Positions 1-8,080 of a stretch of 64,000 nucleotides of DNA are shown piece after piece. How positions within the stretch are numbered: the first letter of the stretch is position 1; each line of letters begins with the position of its first letter. Source of the DNA: Novosphingobium sp. MD-1 (lineage in GTDB: Bacteria > Pseudomonadota > Alphaproteobacteria > Sphingomonadales > Sphingomonadaceae); contig NZ_BBXA01000033.1 in assembly GCF_001014975.1 (NCBI RefSeq), positions 310,001 to 374,000 of the forward strand, read 5' to 3'. A program made the translations under genes and the position numbers. The notes below the pieces were generated by a model. The model was not told where the DNA came from, ran no database searches, and worked only from the letters and a program-made list of their open reading frames with translations.

Positions 1-872
1 GCATCGGGCAGGCTGGCATCGTGGAAGGCAGTGTGCGGGCAGCGCCAGGTCACGGAATGGTCGCTGTCCTGGAACTTGAACAGCAGCACGTCATCGGCTG
101 CCATGTTGGAGAAATACCACCAGCGATGGCGCGGCCGGTAGCGGAAGATCGTGGCTGCGATCATGTCCTCCTCGCCCTCCACCGGCGCGGTCAGCGCATC
201 GCCGGTCGGGAATTCATCGACCACGAACAGCGTGTTGGAGGCGGTTTCCTCGTCGCGCACCGTGCGCCCGTCGCATACCGCCAGCGGCCAGTCCTGCGGC
301 CCCGGCGAAAACGTGCGCCATAGCGAGAAGCAGATGTAGCGGGCATAGGGCGGCGCATCGGGGAACGCCTGGCCGTGAATCCGCGCCGCCGCGCGACGGC
401 CGGTAATCTCGTTGTAGTCGACATGCGCTTCGCCCGCCGGGGGCTGGATGCCGCCGGCGTGCTGGTAATTCTCGACCTTCTCCTTGGCCCGCGCGCTGAG
501 ATCGGCCGATGTGCGGATCATCCACCCTTGCGCCGCCACGCGGTCTGCCCCGCACATCCGCGCGACGAGTTGCTCCACCTCGCGCAGATAGCCCGCGTCC
601 ACCGCCGCCTTGTCGTGGAAATCGGTGATGGCGGAGCGATGCCGGCCGATCATGAAACCGTGACGGTCCAGCGTGAAGTGATCGCGGATCGGCATCCCGT
701 CGCGCACCACCATCGCGTGGTCCACATAATCGCCGGTATTGATCTCCGCGCCACGGCTCACATAGCGGCGCGTTACATAGTCGCCCTCGGCCAGATAGCG
801 GATGAGGGCAGGCGCCGCGCGAGCACCGGCTTCGATCGCATCGGCCTCGATCGGCTCCACCGTGCTACCCAT
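1..872 (-). CDS. CmcJ/NvfI-family oxidoreductase (partial; C-terminus outside the window)
   Basis: An open frame runs from ATG at 872 to the left edge without a stop (290 codons seen). The translation carries the signatures of the CmcJ/NvfI/AsaB family: an HVDY (HxD) metal-ligand motif about residue 150, a PPYARYICFSLWRTF-type segment, and a C-terminal block ending DHSVTWRCPHTAFHD. Known members act on secondary metabolites: CmcJ in cephamycin 7-alpha-methoxylation, and NvfI as a 2-oxoglutarate/Fe(II) endoperoxidase. The substrate here is unknown. A 22-bp perfect palindrome lies 39 bp upstream of the start, suggesting a dedicated regulator. The glycosyltransferase upstream is co-oriented but separated by that palindrome. 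The family call is firm; the biochemical role is not. Confidence 0.8.
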   Translation of the reverse strand, partial: MGSTVEPIEADAIEAGARAAPALIRYLAEGDYVTRRYVSRGAEINTGDYVDHAMVVRDGMPIRDHFTLDRHGFMIGRHRSAITDFHDKAAVDAGYLREVEQLVARMCGADRVAAQGWMIRTSADLSARAKEKVENYQHAGGIQPPAGEAHVDYNEITGRRAAARIHGQAFPDAPPYARYICFSLWRTFSPGPQDWPLAVCDGRTVRDEETASNTLFVVDEFPTGDALTAPVEGEEDMIAATIFRYRPRHRWWYFSNMAADDVLLFKFQDSDHSVTWRCPHTAFHDASLPD

Positions 873-910
873 CGTCCGGCTCTTCCCTTCCCATATATTG
901 TTAGCTGACC

Positions 911-932
911 GAATTACACGTATGTGTAATTC
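911..932. promoter_or_regulatory. Perfect 22-bp palindrome, probable operator
   Basis: GAATTACAC (911-919) and GTGTAATTC (924-932) are perfect inverted repeats around GTAT. The site lies between the glycosyltransferase stop (945) and the start of the CmcJ-like gene (872). On the minus strand it is followed by an AT-rich ATATAT stretch about 20 bp further on that could be a -10 element. The half-site length and short spacer suit a TetR-, GntR- or MarR-type dimer. There is no T-run, so a terminator is less likely. Confidence 0.5.
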
Positions 933-944
933 CTGTCCAGGAAT

Positions 945-2171
945 TTACGCGCCTTTGCGCATACCCTGGCCCCGGGCCACGAGCGCCGCAAATTCCCGCT
1001 CCAGGGCATCCGTGTTGTGGCGCAGATCGTGTTTCGTTGCCGCCAGCTGGCGCGCACGGCCTGAAAAATGCCCGTGGAAGCCGGGATCGTCGAAAAGCGC
1101 GACAATCTTCTCGATGATCTGTTCCAGAAACCGGTCGCTGGGCAGCTCAGTGAAAGGCGGCTGGTAACAAGCCTCCGGGAACGCGATGCGCAAGCCGCCT
1201 TCGCCCAGCATTTCCGGCGGCCCGCCTCGGTTGCTGACGATCGCCGGAATGCCGTTGAGCATGGCTTCCACGATCACCCGGCCCGCGCTTTCCCACCACA
1301 GCGTGGGCATCAGCAGGCAGCGCGCGCGGCCATAGACGGGCCGCATGTCCGCCGTGTTCGGGGTGACCACCACGTTCGACAGACTGTCGCGCGGCTCGCC
1401 GAACGCGGCTGTCACCATCTGGACGATGTCTTCCCATTTGCCCCGCGACTCCACCACCTCGAAGACGATGTCCGGCCGGCGGCGTTCCAGCAGCATGGCC
1501 ATGCGGCAGACAACCGCGGCCCCTTTATCCAGGGTGGGGTTGACGAACAGGACCCGCTCCGGCCGGGGCGCCGGCGCGACGACGGCAGCGGGATCGATGA
1601 ACACGCCCACCGAGTGCGCCTCGTAGCCTTCGCGCTCGCGGTAGAGCGCGGCGTTGGCCTCGCTGACGGTCAGCAGCAGATCGACATCCCGACACCAGCG
1701 CGTGCCGTGGTATTGCGCATTGCCGAGATAGGCGGCCACGCCCGCGCCGGCACGGTGCGCGTCGATCGCGGTCAGCATCTCCAGCGTCTGGCCGCCATAG
1801 AAGAACACGATGTCCGGCCCGAACGCGTCCAGACGGCCCAGCAGCGCCTCGTGCCAGTCGCCTTCCTCGCGCGATGTCAGCAGCGGGCGCGCGGTCTCCC
1901 CCGTCACGTAGAGCCGATGCCGGAGCGGGCCATCGTCCACGTTCACCCACTGCCCCGCCCGTGCGCGCACCTCGTCCCAGGAATCGGCGATGCGCGAGAC
2001 GCCCGCCGGGTGATCGAAAACGGTGGCCCCCAGAATATCGACTTCGTGCCCCCGATGGACGAGTTGCATCAGCATTTCGCGGATCGCGATCGCCGCGCCG
2101 CTCGACGTATCGAGCAGGCTGAACACGCTGGCCCAGAGGATCTTCATCTTCGGCACCGGCATTTCCGACAA
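945..2171 (-). CDS. Glycosyltransferase family 4 protein
   Basis: This is a 408-aa GT-B fold protein. The N-terminal donor/acceptor domain starts KILWASVFSLLDTSSGAA. The C-terminal half has the retaining-GT4 ExxxxxxxE motif (E294 and E302, in ESAGRVIVE) followed by GIPAIVSNRGGPPEML. It would transfer a nucleotide-activated sugar to an unidentified acceptor. The TTG at 2171 is supported by GGGAG eight bases upstream; in-frame ATGs at 2162 and 2147 are alternatives. No other polysaccharide genes sit beside it, so a link to a surface glycan, or to a product of the neighbouring CmcJ-like enzyme, is only a guess. Confidence 0.8.
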   Translation of the reverse strand: MSEMPVPKMKILWASVFSLLDTSSGAAIAIREMLMQLVHRGHEVDILGATVFDHPAGVSRIADSWDEVRARAGQWVNVDDGPLRHRLYVTGETARPLLTSREEGDWHEALLGRLDAFGPDIVFFYGGQTLEMLTAIDAHRAGAGVAAYLGNAQYHGTRWCRDVDLLLTVSEANAALYREREGYEAHSVGVFIDPAAVVAPAPRPERVLFVNPTLDKGAAVVCRMAMLLERRRPDIVFEVVESRGKWEDIVQMVTAAFGEPRDSLSNVVVTPNTADMRPVYGRARCLLMPTLWWESAGRVIVEAMLNGIPAIVSNRGGPPEMLGEGGLRIAFPEACYQPPFTELPSDRFLEQIIEKIVALFDDPGFHGHFSGRARQLAATKHDLRHNTDALEREFAALVARGQGMRKGA

Positions 2172-2270
2172 AGGCCCGCTCCCCCGTGGCCGCTCCGTGG
2201 TTGCGGTGCGGCATCAGGGCGGGGTTATAGCGGACAACAAGCCGCGCGTCAGTGCCGCAAGCGCCGAACC

Positions 2271-3251
2271 TCAGGCCAGGAAGCGATCGAGCCTTTGGCG
2301 GACGATGTTTTCGGCATCGTGGATGATGCGGTCGATCAGGTCCTGGCAGGTCGGCACATCGTGGATCAGGCCCTGGACCATACCGGCCCAGAACACACCT
2401 TTGGTCAGGTCGCCGGTCTGGAGAAGCTCCTTGCCGGCCACGCCCGAAACCAGTTCGCGCACATCCTCGAATACCGCATCGGGCTGCGACAGGCGCCGCA
2501 CCACTTCTTCCGATACCGCGCTGCGCCCCACGCGCGCGGTGTTCTTGAAGTTGCGGAAGATCAGGAAGCTGCCGCGTTCGTCGTTGTCGATATAGGCCTG
2601 CTTCACGTTGGCGTGGATCGGCGCTTCCTGCGTCGCGCAGAACCGCGTGCCCATGTTGATCCCTTCCGCGCCCAGGCTCAGCGCCGCGACCAGCCCGCGC
2701 CCGTCACCGAACCCGCCCGAGGCGAGCAGCGGAATCTTCACCTTGTCCGCCGCCGCCGGGATCAGGATCAGGCCGGGGATGTCGTCCTCGCCGGGGTGGC
2801 CAGCGCATTCGAAGCCGTCGATCGAGACGATGTCGCACCCCGCCTTCTCCGCCGAAAGCGCGTGGCGCACCGCCGTGCACTTGTGCAGGATCGTCACGCC
2901 GTGCGGCTTGAGCATTTCCCAGATCTCGCGCACCGCCTGCGTGCCCGCCGTTTCCACGATCTTCACGCCGCCATCGATGATCGCCTGCGCATAGGCCTTG
3001 TAGTCGGGCGAATTGACCGTCGGGAAGATCGTCATGTTCACGCCGAACGGCTTGTCCGTCATCGCCCGGGTCCGCTCGATCTCCTCGCGCAGCTTGTCCG
3101 GCGTCGGCTGGGTCAGCGCGGTGATGATGCCAAGCCCGCCCGCGTTCGAGACCGCGCTCGCCAGTTCGGCATAGCCCACGTTCATCATCCCGCCCTGCAC
3201 GATGGGATGCTCGATCCCCAGCATCTCGGTAATGCGCGTCTTGAAAGCCAT
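2271..3251 (-). CDS. Nitronate monooxygenase-family FMN protein
   Basis: This is a 326-aa TIM-barrel flavoprotein. It begins MAFKTRITEMLGIEHPIVQG, with the typical GGxxNVGYAELASAVSNAGGLG region near the N-terminus, IDGFECAGHPGE mid-protein and the phosphate-binding LLASGGFGDGRGL motif. The family includes true nitronate monooxygenases, enoyl-ACP reductase FabK, and IpdC-type flavin enzymes of steroid ring degradation in actinobacteria. It sits 22 bp after an acyl-CoA dehydrogenase on the same strand, so it is probably co-transcribed and acts on a CoA-linked or cyclic intermediate rather than on a nitronate. That role is inferred from context only. Confidence 0.85.
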   Translation of the reverse strand: MAFKTRITEMLGIEHPIVQGGMMNVGYAELASAVSNAGGLGIITALTQPTPDKLREEIERTRAMTDKPFGVNMTIFPTVNSPDYKAYAQAIIDGGVKIVETAGTQAVREIWEMLKPHGVTILHKCTAVRHALSAEKAGCDIVSIDGFECAGHPGEDDIPGLILIPAAADKVKIPLLASGGFGDGRGLVAALSLGAEGINMGTRFCATQEAPIHANVKQAYIDNDERGSFLIFRNFKNTARVGRSAVSEEVVRRLSQPDAVFEDVRELVSGVAGKELLQTGDLTKGVFWAGMVQGLIHDVPTCQDLIDRIIHDAENIVRQRLDRFLA

Positions 3252-3273
3252 TGTTCGTCCTCTCCCGTGTTCG

Positions 3274-4431
3274 TCAGTAGCTGCGCGGCAGCCCCAGCAC
3301 ATGCTCGGCAAGATAGCTGAGGATCAGGTTGGTGCTGATCGGCGCCACGGTATAGAGCCGCGCCTCGCGGAACTTGCGTTCGACGTCGTATTCCTCGGCA
3401 AAGCCGAAGCCGCCGAAGGTCTGCACGCACATGTCGGCGGCCGCCCAGCTTGCCTCGCTTGCCAGCAGCTTGGCCATGTTCGCCTCCGCGCCTGGATTGC
3501 CGCCGCTGTCGTAGACCTGCGCCGCATGGTGGACCATCAGCTCGGCCGCGCGCATCTGGGCATAGGCGCGCGCGATCGGGAACTGGATGCCCTGGTTCTG
3601 CCCGATCGCCCGGCCGAAGACCTTGCGCTCCCGGGCGTAGTCGCTGGCGCGCGCGATGAACCACTTGGCATCGCCAACGCATTCCGAGGCGATCAGGATG
3701 CGTTCGGCGTTCATCCCCGAAAGGATGTAGCGGAAGCCCTGCCCTTCCTCTCCGATCAGCGCCGAGGCCGGGATGCGCATGTCGTCGAAGAACACCTCGG
3801 TCGTCGAATGGTTCATCATCGTGCGGATCGGCTTGATCGTCATGCCCTTGCCCACCGCTTCGCGCATGTCGACCAGGAAGATCGAAAGCCCTTCGGTCCG
3901 CTTGGCCACCGCATCGCGCGGCGTGGTCCGGGCCAGCAGCAGCATGAGGTCCGAATATTCGGCGCGGCTGGTCCAGATCTTCTGGCCGTTGACCACGTAG
4001 TGATCGCCATCCCGCACCGCCACCGTGCGCAGCGAGAGCGTGTCCGTGCCGCTGGTCGGTTCCGAGACGCCGAACGCCTGCAACCGCAATTCCCCGCTGG
4101 CGATGCCGGGCAGGTAGCGCTGCTTCTGTTCCGCGCTGCCATAGCGCAGCAGGGTATTCATGATGTACATCTGCGCGTGGGCGGACGCCCCGTTGCAGCC
4201 CGATGCCTGGATTTCCTCCATGATCACCGCGGCCGCATCGAGCTTCAGGCCCGAACCGCCGTATTCCGGCGGGATCAGCGCCGCCAGGAACCCGGACCGC
4301 GTCAGCGCGTCCACGAACTCCGCCGGATAGGCGCGGTCGCGGTCCTTGTCCCGCCAGTATTCGCCCGGAAAATCCGCGCACAGCGCCTGCACCGCGCGGC
4401 GGATTTCCGCCATGTCCTCGTTTTCGGTCAT
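3274..4431 (-). CDS. Acyl-CoA dehydrogenase
   Basis: This is a 385-aa flavoprotein with all three acyl-CoA dehydrogenase regions: the N-terminal helical domain (IPPEYGGSG), the beta domain with the FAD/substrate motif FGVSEPTSGTDTLSLRT, and the C-terminal helical domain (RKVFGRAIGQNQGIQFPIA, QTFGGFGFAEEYDVER). It would oxidise an acyl-CoA to the enoyl-CoA. The segment that usually carries the catalytic Glu (YEGTSEI in short/medium-chain enzymes) reads LYTVAPISTNLI here, so the base must lie elsewhere or differ. The ATG at 4431 gives a standard N-terminus. It is the third of three co-directional dehydrogenase genes; the gap to the one upstream is 16 bp. Confidence 0.92.
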   Translation of the reverse strand: MTENEDMAEIRRAVQALCADFPGEYWRDKDRDRAYPAEFVDALTRSGFLAALIPPEYGGSGLKLDAAAVIMEEIQASGCNGASAHAQMYIMNTLLRYGSAEQKQRYLPGIASGELRLQAFGVSEPTSGTDTLSLRTVAVRDGDHYVVNGQKIWTSRAEYSDLMLLLARTTPRDAVAKRTEGLSIFLVDMREAVGKGMTIKPIRTMMNHSTTEVFFDDMRIPASALIGEEGQGFRYILSGMNAERILIASECVGDAKWFIARASDYARERKVFGRAIGQNQGIQFPIARAYAQMRAAELMVHHAAQVYDSGGNPGAEANMAKLLASEASWAAADMCVQTFGGFGFAEEYDVERKFREARLYTVAPISTNLILSYLAEHVLGLPRSY

Positions 4432-4447
4432 GCTTGCGCCATCGTCC

Positions 4448-5653
4448 TTACGCGGGAATCTGGTTGAACGGCACGCCCTTGTCCGGGCGATGGTCCTGCG
4501 GCAGGCCCAGGATGCGTTCGGCGATGGTGTTGAGCAGCATCTCGTCCGCGCCACCGGCGATCCGCCCGGTAGGGGCGTTGAGCCAGCTCGCCGTCCAGTT
4601 CTCCTTCTGCGAGGCATGCGGATCGAACGCGAGGCCAGCGTTGCCCTGCAGGTCGATCGCCAGTTCCGACAGCTTCTGCCGGCTGCGCACCGCCACCAGC
4701 TTGTTCAGCGAGCCTTCCGGCCCCGGTTCCATCCCCGCCTGCATCATCAGCATCGCGCGCGTGGTGATCGATTCCAGCCCCGCGCGCATCGCGTGGTTGC
4801 GCGCGATCTGCGACCGGATGCGGCCGTCCGCGATCGCCGGGCGGCCGTTGACTTCCACGTCCCGCGCCAGATCCACGAACAGGTCAAGATGCGGGCCGAA
4901 GCCGCCGCTGTCGGTCGCCACGTAGCGCTCGATCATCAGCGTCGCCATCGCCACCGCGAAGCCGCCGCCCACCGGGCTCATCCGCTGGCTATCCTCCAGC
5001 CGCACGTCGTCGAAGAACACCTCGTTGACGTGGCTGTCCCCGCCCGCCAGCTTGATCGGACGGACATCGACGCCGGGCGCCTTCATGTCCACCCAGTAAT
5101 AGGTCAGCCCCTTGTGCTTGGGCACAGTGGGATCGGTCCGCGCCACGATCACGCCATAGTCGCAATACTGCGCCCAGCTGGTCCACACCTTCTGCCCGTT
5201 GAGCTTCCAGCCGTTGCCGTCCACTTCGGCGCGGGTGCGCAGGCCAGCCAGATCCGATCCGCCCGCCGGTTCGGAGAACAGCTGGCACCAGATTTCCTCA
5301 CCGCGCAGCGCCTTGAGCACCCGTTCCTTGACGAAGGCCTTGTCCTCGCAGAAGCGCATCAGGATCGGCACCGGCATCCCCAGCGAAATGCCGAAGTAGG
5401 CCGTGGGCATCCCGAAGCCCATCTCCTCGGTATCGAAGATCACTTTCTCGATGTGGGTCAGACCCTGCCCGCCCATCTCCGTGGGCCAGTTGATCCCGGC
5501 AAAGCCCGCGTCGAACCGCGCGGCCAGATAGCGCCGGCCCAGCGCCAGATCCTGCTCCACGTCCAGCCCGCGCCGGGCCTCGCGCCCGAACTCGCCCGCC
5601 ACCGATTGCAGCCACGTGCGCGCGCGGGCGCGGAAGGCTTCGTAATCGCTCAT
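4448..5653 (-). CDS. Acyl-CoA dehydrogenase, FadE28/ChsE-like subunit
   Basis: This is a 401-aa protein with a strong N-terminal and middle domain (INWPTEMGGQGLT, FSEPAGGSDLAGLRTRAE, GQKVWTSWAQ) and the C-terminal GRIAGGADEMLLNTIAERIL motif. Where most enzymes have QxxGGxGYxxE, it reads DLQGNAGLAFDP, so one part of the usual FAD-binding surface is missing. It overlaps the next dehydrogenase by an ATGA. The two look complementary, as in the alpha2beta2 acyl-CoA dehydrogenases known from steroid side-chain degradation. Start ATG at 5653. Confidence 0.9.
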   Translation of the reverse strand: MSDYEAFRARARTWLQSVAGEFGREARRGLDVEQDLALGRRYLAARFDAGFAGINWPTEMGGQGLTHIEKVIFDTEEMGFGMPTAYFGISLGMPVPILMRFCEDKAFVKERVLKALRGEEIWCQLFSEPAGGSDLAGLRTRAEVDGNGWKLNGQKVWTSWAQYCDYGVIVARTDPTVPKHKGLTYYWVDMKAPGVDVRPIKLAGGDSHVNEVFFDDVRLEDSQRMSPVGGGFAVAMATLMIERYVATDSGGFGPHLDLFVDLARDVEVNGRPAIADGRIRSQIARNHAMRAGLESITTRAMLMMQAGMEPGPEGSLNKLVAVRSRQKLSELAIDLQGNAGLAFDPHASQKENWTASWLNAPTGRIAGGADEMLLNTIAERILGLPQDHRPDKGVPFNQIPA

Positions 5654-6768
5654 GCCGCTTCTCCCGTCAGGTGATCGACCAGCAGGTCTTCCCAGAACAG
5701 CAGGTTGCCCTGCTCGATCGCCAGGCTGCGCGCGCGGCGCATGTGCAGGTGCAGCCCCTGCTCCCAGGTCACGCCGATCCCGCCGTGGATCTGCACGCAA
5801 TCGCGCGCGGCGGTGTCATAGGCCTCGGTCGCGGAAATCCGCGCATCCGCCGCCGCGATGAGGAAGTTGGCTGTCCCATTGGGCGTCCCGTCAGCAGCAT
5901 CCGCCAGCGCCGCCGCGTGGATGCAGTTGGCCCTCGCGATCTCGACCAGCCCGTACAGCTCGGCGATGCGGTGCTTGACCGACTGGAACGCGCCGATCGG
6001 CTGGCCGAAGGCCTTGCGCGTCACGGCATAATCGCGCGCGATCGTCAGCAGAGCCTCAGCCCCGCCGGTCTGCTCGTGCGCCGTCACCACCGCCATCCGC
6101 GCCAGCACGTCAAGCGCCAGAGCGCGCGCCGCCTCGCCCCGCGCCAGCAGCGTGGCCGGCGCCTCGGCAAAGGCGAGGTCGGCATAGAGGCGGCTGTTGT
6201 CGAAGCCATCCACCGGATTGCGCGTGGCACCTGAGAGTTCGACGAGCACCAGCGCCGGCTCACCCTCGTTCATGGCCCAGACCACCGCGATGTCCGCGGC
6301 AAGCCCGGCCACCACACCTTCCTTGACGCCCGTCAGCCGACCGGCCGCGAAGACCGTGGTCGGGCGTAGCGGCAGCGGCGCATTGCCTTCCGCGAAGGCC
6401 ACCGTCGCCGTCGCCTCGCCACTCGCCAGCCGGGGGAGCCATGCTGCCTGCACCTCGGCCGATCCAGCCTCGGCCAGCACCCGCGCCGCGCCATAGCCCA
6501 CCGTCAGGAACGGCGCGCCCGCGATTACCCCGCCTGTCGCCTGCGCCACCAGCCCCAGCTCGATCAGGCCCAGACCAAGCCCGCCATGCTCCTCCGCGAT
6601 CGCCAGCGCCGTCCAGCCCTGCTCCACCGCCGTATCCCGGAACACCGCGTCGCAAGCGCCCACCTGCTCCAGCAAGCCCAGCAAGCGCCCCTTGTCCGAC
6701 CGCGCCTCCAGAACGCGCCGGCACTCCGTCGCAATCGCCTGCTGTCCCTCGTCAAGAAGGATCGACAT
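5650..6768 (-). CDS. Acyl-CoA dehydrogenase, smaller partner subunit
   Basis: This is a 372-aa, Ala-rich acyl-CoA dehydrogenase-family protein. Its N-terminal half (EEHGGLGLGLIELGL) and middle domain are degenerate and lack the SEPxxGSD motif. The C-terminal domain keeps the FAD/dimer motifs RKAFGQPIGAFQSVKHR and QIHGGIGVTWEQGLHLHMRRA. These are the features its neighbour lacks, which fits a heteromeric enzyme whose FAD sites are built from both chains. It is first in the minus-strand run of four genes; the ATG at 6768 was chosen over an upstream in-frame start because it gives the family N-terminus. Confidence 0.88.
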   Translation of the reverse strand: MSILLDEGQQAIATECRRVLEARSDKGRLLGLLEQVGACDAVFRDTAVEQGWTALAIAEEHGGLGLGLIELGLVAQATGGVIAGAPFLTVGYGAARVLAEAGSAEVQAAWLPRLASGEATATVAFAEGNAPLPLRPTTVFAAGRLTGVKEGVVAGLAADIAVVWAMNEGEPALVLVELSGATRNPVDGFDNSRLYADLAFAEAPATLLARGEAARALALDVLARMAVVTAHEQTGGAEALLTIARDYAVTRKAFGQPIGAFQSVKHRIAELYGLVEIARANCIHAAALADAADGTPNGTANFLIAAADARISATEAYDTAARDCVQIHGGIGVTWEQGLHLHMRRARSLAIEQGNLLFWEDLLVDHLTGEAA

Positions 6769-6827
6769 TTCACGCACCCCTTTTCCCGCGGCGTTCGGCC
6801 AAGATCCAGCGCGCGCCGCCACCCTCT

Positions 6828-6845
6828 TTTAATCGATCAGTTAAA
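6828..6845. promoter_or_regulatory. Imperfect AT-rich dyad upstream of the acyl-CoA dehydrogenase operon
   Basis: TTTAA (6828-6832) and TTAAA (6841-6845) flank a partly symmetrical ATCGAT-like core; 7 of 9 base pairs match. It lies 60 bp upstream of the dehydrogenase operon start, in an otherwise GC-rich stretch. It could be a TetR- or MarR-type operator or part of the promoter. The evidence is weak. Confidence 0.3.
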
Positions 6846-6884
6846 CTACACAGGAACAGGCATCAGGCAAGGGCAAAGGTGCCC

Positions 6885-7769
6885 TCACCGCGTGGCCAAG
6901 GCGCCCCGGACACATTCGAGGAAATGGTGCGAAACGGTGGAAAGCGGCCGGTCTTCGAGATGCGCGGCAATCACATCAAAGCGCATCGCTTCGTTCAACG
7001 GGCGATAATCCATGGCTTCGCTGGCGCAGGCCCGGGCGGTGAATTCGTCCATGATCGCCACGCCCAGCCCGCGTTCGACCAGGGCCGCCGCCACGAAATA
7101 GGTCTTCGTCTGGATCACCGGGGCGCCGTCATCCGCGGTGGGCTGCCGACGGCTCAGCAACCTGCCGATGGTGCCGTCGTTGAGCAGTTCGATCACGCGC
7201 AGGTGGCGGACGTCCTCCAGCGCGATCCGCTCCGGAGGATCGGGAATATCCCGCCGGCGGAACAACAACACGATCTGGCCGGTCCCGAGCATGACGGGCG
7301 CCAGCCGGGGATGGCGCGGCGCGTCATAGCCGATCACGATATCGCTGGTGCGGGCCTGCAGCGCCTCGACCAGCTCCTCGCTGTGCAGCGTCCGCAAATC
7401 GATCGAAACGCCAGGATGCCGCGCGGCGAACGCGGCCACCGCATCGGGAACCACCTCCAGCCCCAGCGAATGGATCATCGCCACGCGCAGCCGGCCTTGC
7501 TCGATCCGGCGCAGGTTGCGCGCGGATTCGCGCAGCATGTCGACGCTGTGCCGCACCGCGCTGGCATCCGAGAACAGTTCGTGCGCCTCGTCGGTCGGCA
7601 CCAGCCGCCCCTTGACCACGCGGAACAGCGCGAAGCCCAGCCGCGTTTCGGCGTGGCGCAGAACCTTGCCCACCGATGGCTGCGACACGCCCAGCAATCG
7701 CGCCGCGCCACTGAGCGAGCCGGTCTGATAGACGGCGTGGAACACTTCGATATGCCGCAGGCTGATCAT
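6885..7769 (-). CDS. LysR-family transcriptional regulator
   Basis: This is a 294-aa LysR protein. Residues 1-60 form the winged HTH (LRHIEVFHAVYQTGSLSGAA, QPSVGKVLRHAE), followed by a linker helix and a periplasmic-binding-like effector domain (about residues 90-290). It is co-directional with the upstream dgcN-dgcA pair but separated from it by the inverted-repeat element at 7815-8080. It probably regulates either that D-glutamate pair or the acyl-CoA dehydrogenase operon downstream. A short hairpin (AGGGCA/TGCCCT, 6870-6885) overlaps its stop codon. Confidence 0.92.
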   Translation of the reverse strand: MISLRHIEVFHAVYQTGSLSGAARLLGVSQPSVGKVLRHAETRLGFALFRVVKGRLVPTDEAHELFSDASAVRHSVDMLRESARNLRRIEQGRLRVAMIHSLGLEVVPDAVAAFAARHPGVSIDLRTLHSEELVEALQARTSDIVIGYDAPRHPRLAPVMLGTGQIVLLFRRRDIPDPPERIALEDVRHLRVIELLNDGTIGRLLSRRQPTADDGAPVIQTKTYFVAAALVERGLGVAIMDEFTARACASEAMDYRPLNEAMRFDVIAAHLEDRPLSTVSHHFLECVRGALATR

Positions 7770-7814
7770 GCGGCGACCTTATGGGCACGTCCGCGCCTGG
7801 CAAGCCCGATCCTC

Positions 7815-8080
7815 AGGGTCAGGACCCATTACTGGCGCGGTCGAGGTTTGAGGCAAAATGGCCCGGCGCAAGGAGGAGGGGCGCAGGAATATGTCGATAT
7901 TTCAAGCCGCTCCGACGCAGCGCTGGGCCATTTTGGTCAAATCCCTGCGGGACGTCCAAATGGCTTCCATCTCGAACCGAAAGGCGCTTGCAAAGGCAAC
8001 CAGCCTTCGCGGCGCGCCTTTCGGCCCGATATGTTCGCCATTTGGACGCCTCGACCGCGCCAGTAATGGGTCCTGACCCT
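7815..8080. mobile_element. 266-bp MITE-like element with perfect 32-bp terminal inverted repeats
   Basis: The terminal arms at 7815-7846 (starting AGGGTCAGGACCCATTAC) and 8049-8080 are perfect 32-base inverted repeats. Inside are two nested hairpins. Hairpin 1 pairs 7854-7869 with 7920-7935 (15 of 16). Hairpin 2 pairs 7953-7964 with 8037-8048 (12 of 12), continued by 7973-7987 with 8014-8028 (13 of 15) and an inner AAGGC/GCCTT stem. No credible protein is encoded: a 72-codon frame at 7858-8076 merely follows the repeats. No clear target-site duplication is visible. The element accounts for almost all of the only gene-free stretch over 300 bp. It could be a non-autonomous transposon or a dispersed structured repeat. 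Confidence 0.75.

Noticed and set aside
1068..3320. A 750-codon open frame on the plus strand
   Set aside because: It lies opposite the glycosyltransferase and flavoprotein genes, is rich in Arg/His/Gly/Pro with no recognisable motifs, and is a GC-driven shadow of real minus-strand genes. Many similar long antisense frames across the window were dropped for the same reason.
3274..6768. Confident assignment to a steroid-degradation cluster
   Set aside because: No ring-cleavage, KstR-type or other steroid-specific genes are present in the window. The idea rests only on subunit architecture and one flavoprotein, so it stays a hypothesis in the findings.
6870..6885. Rho-independent terminator after lysR
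   Set aside because: It has a 6-bp stem with no T-run and overlaps the stop codon. It is too weak to list as a separate feature.
6441..8066. A 541-codon plus-strand frame running across lysR into the inverted-repeat element
   Set aside because: It is antisense to acyl-CoA dehydrogenase and LysR genes with clear family motifs. Its end is just the translated repeat element.
7858..8076. A 72-codon frame inside the inverted-repeat element
   Set aside because: Its codons follow the internal hairpin arms and terminal repeat, with no family resemblance. It is better explained by the repeat structure.
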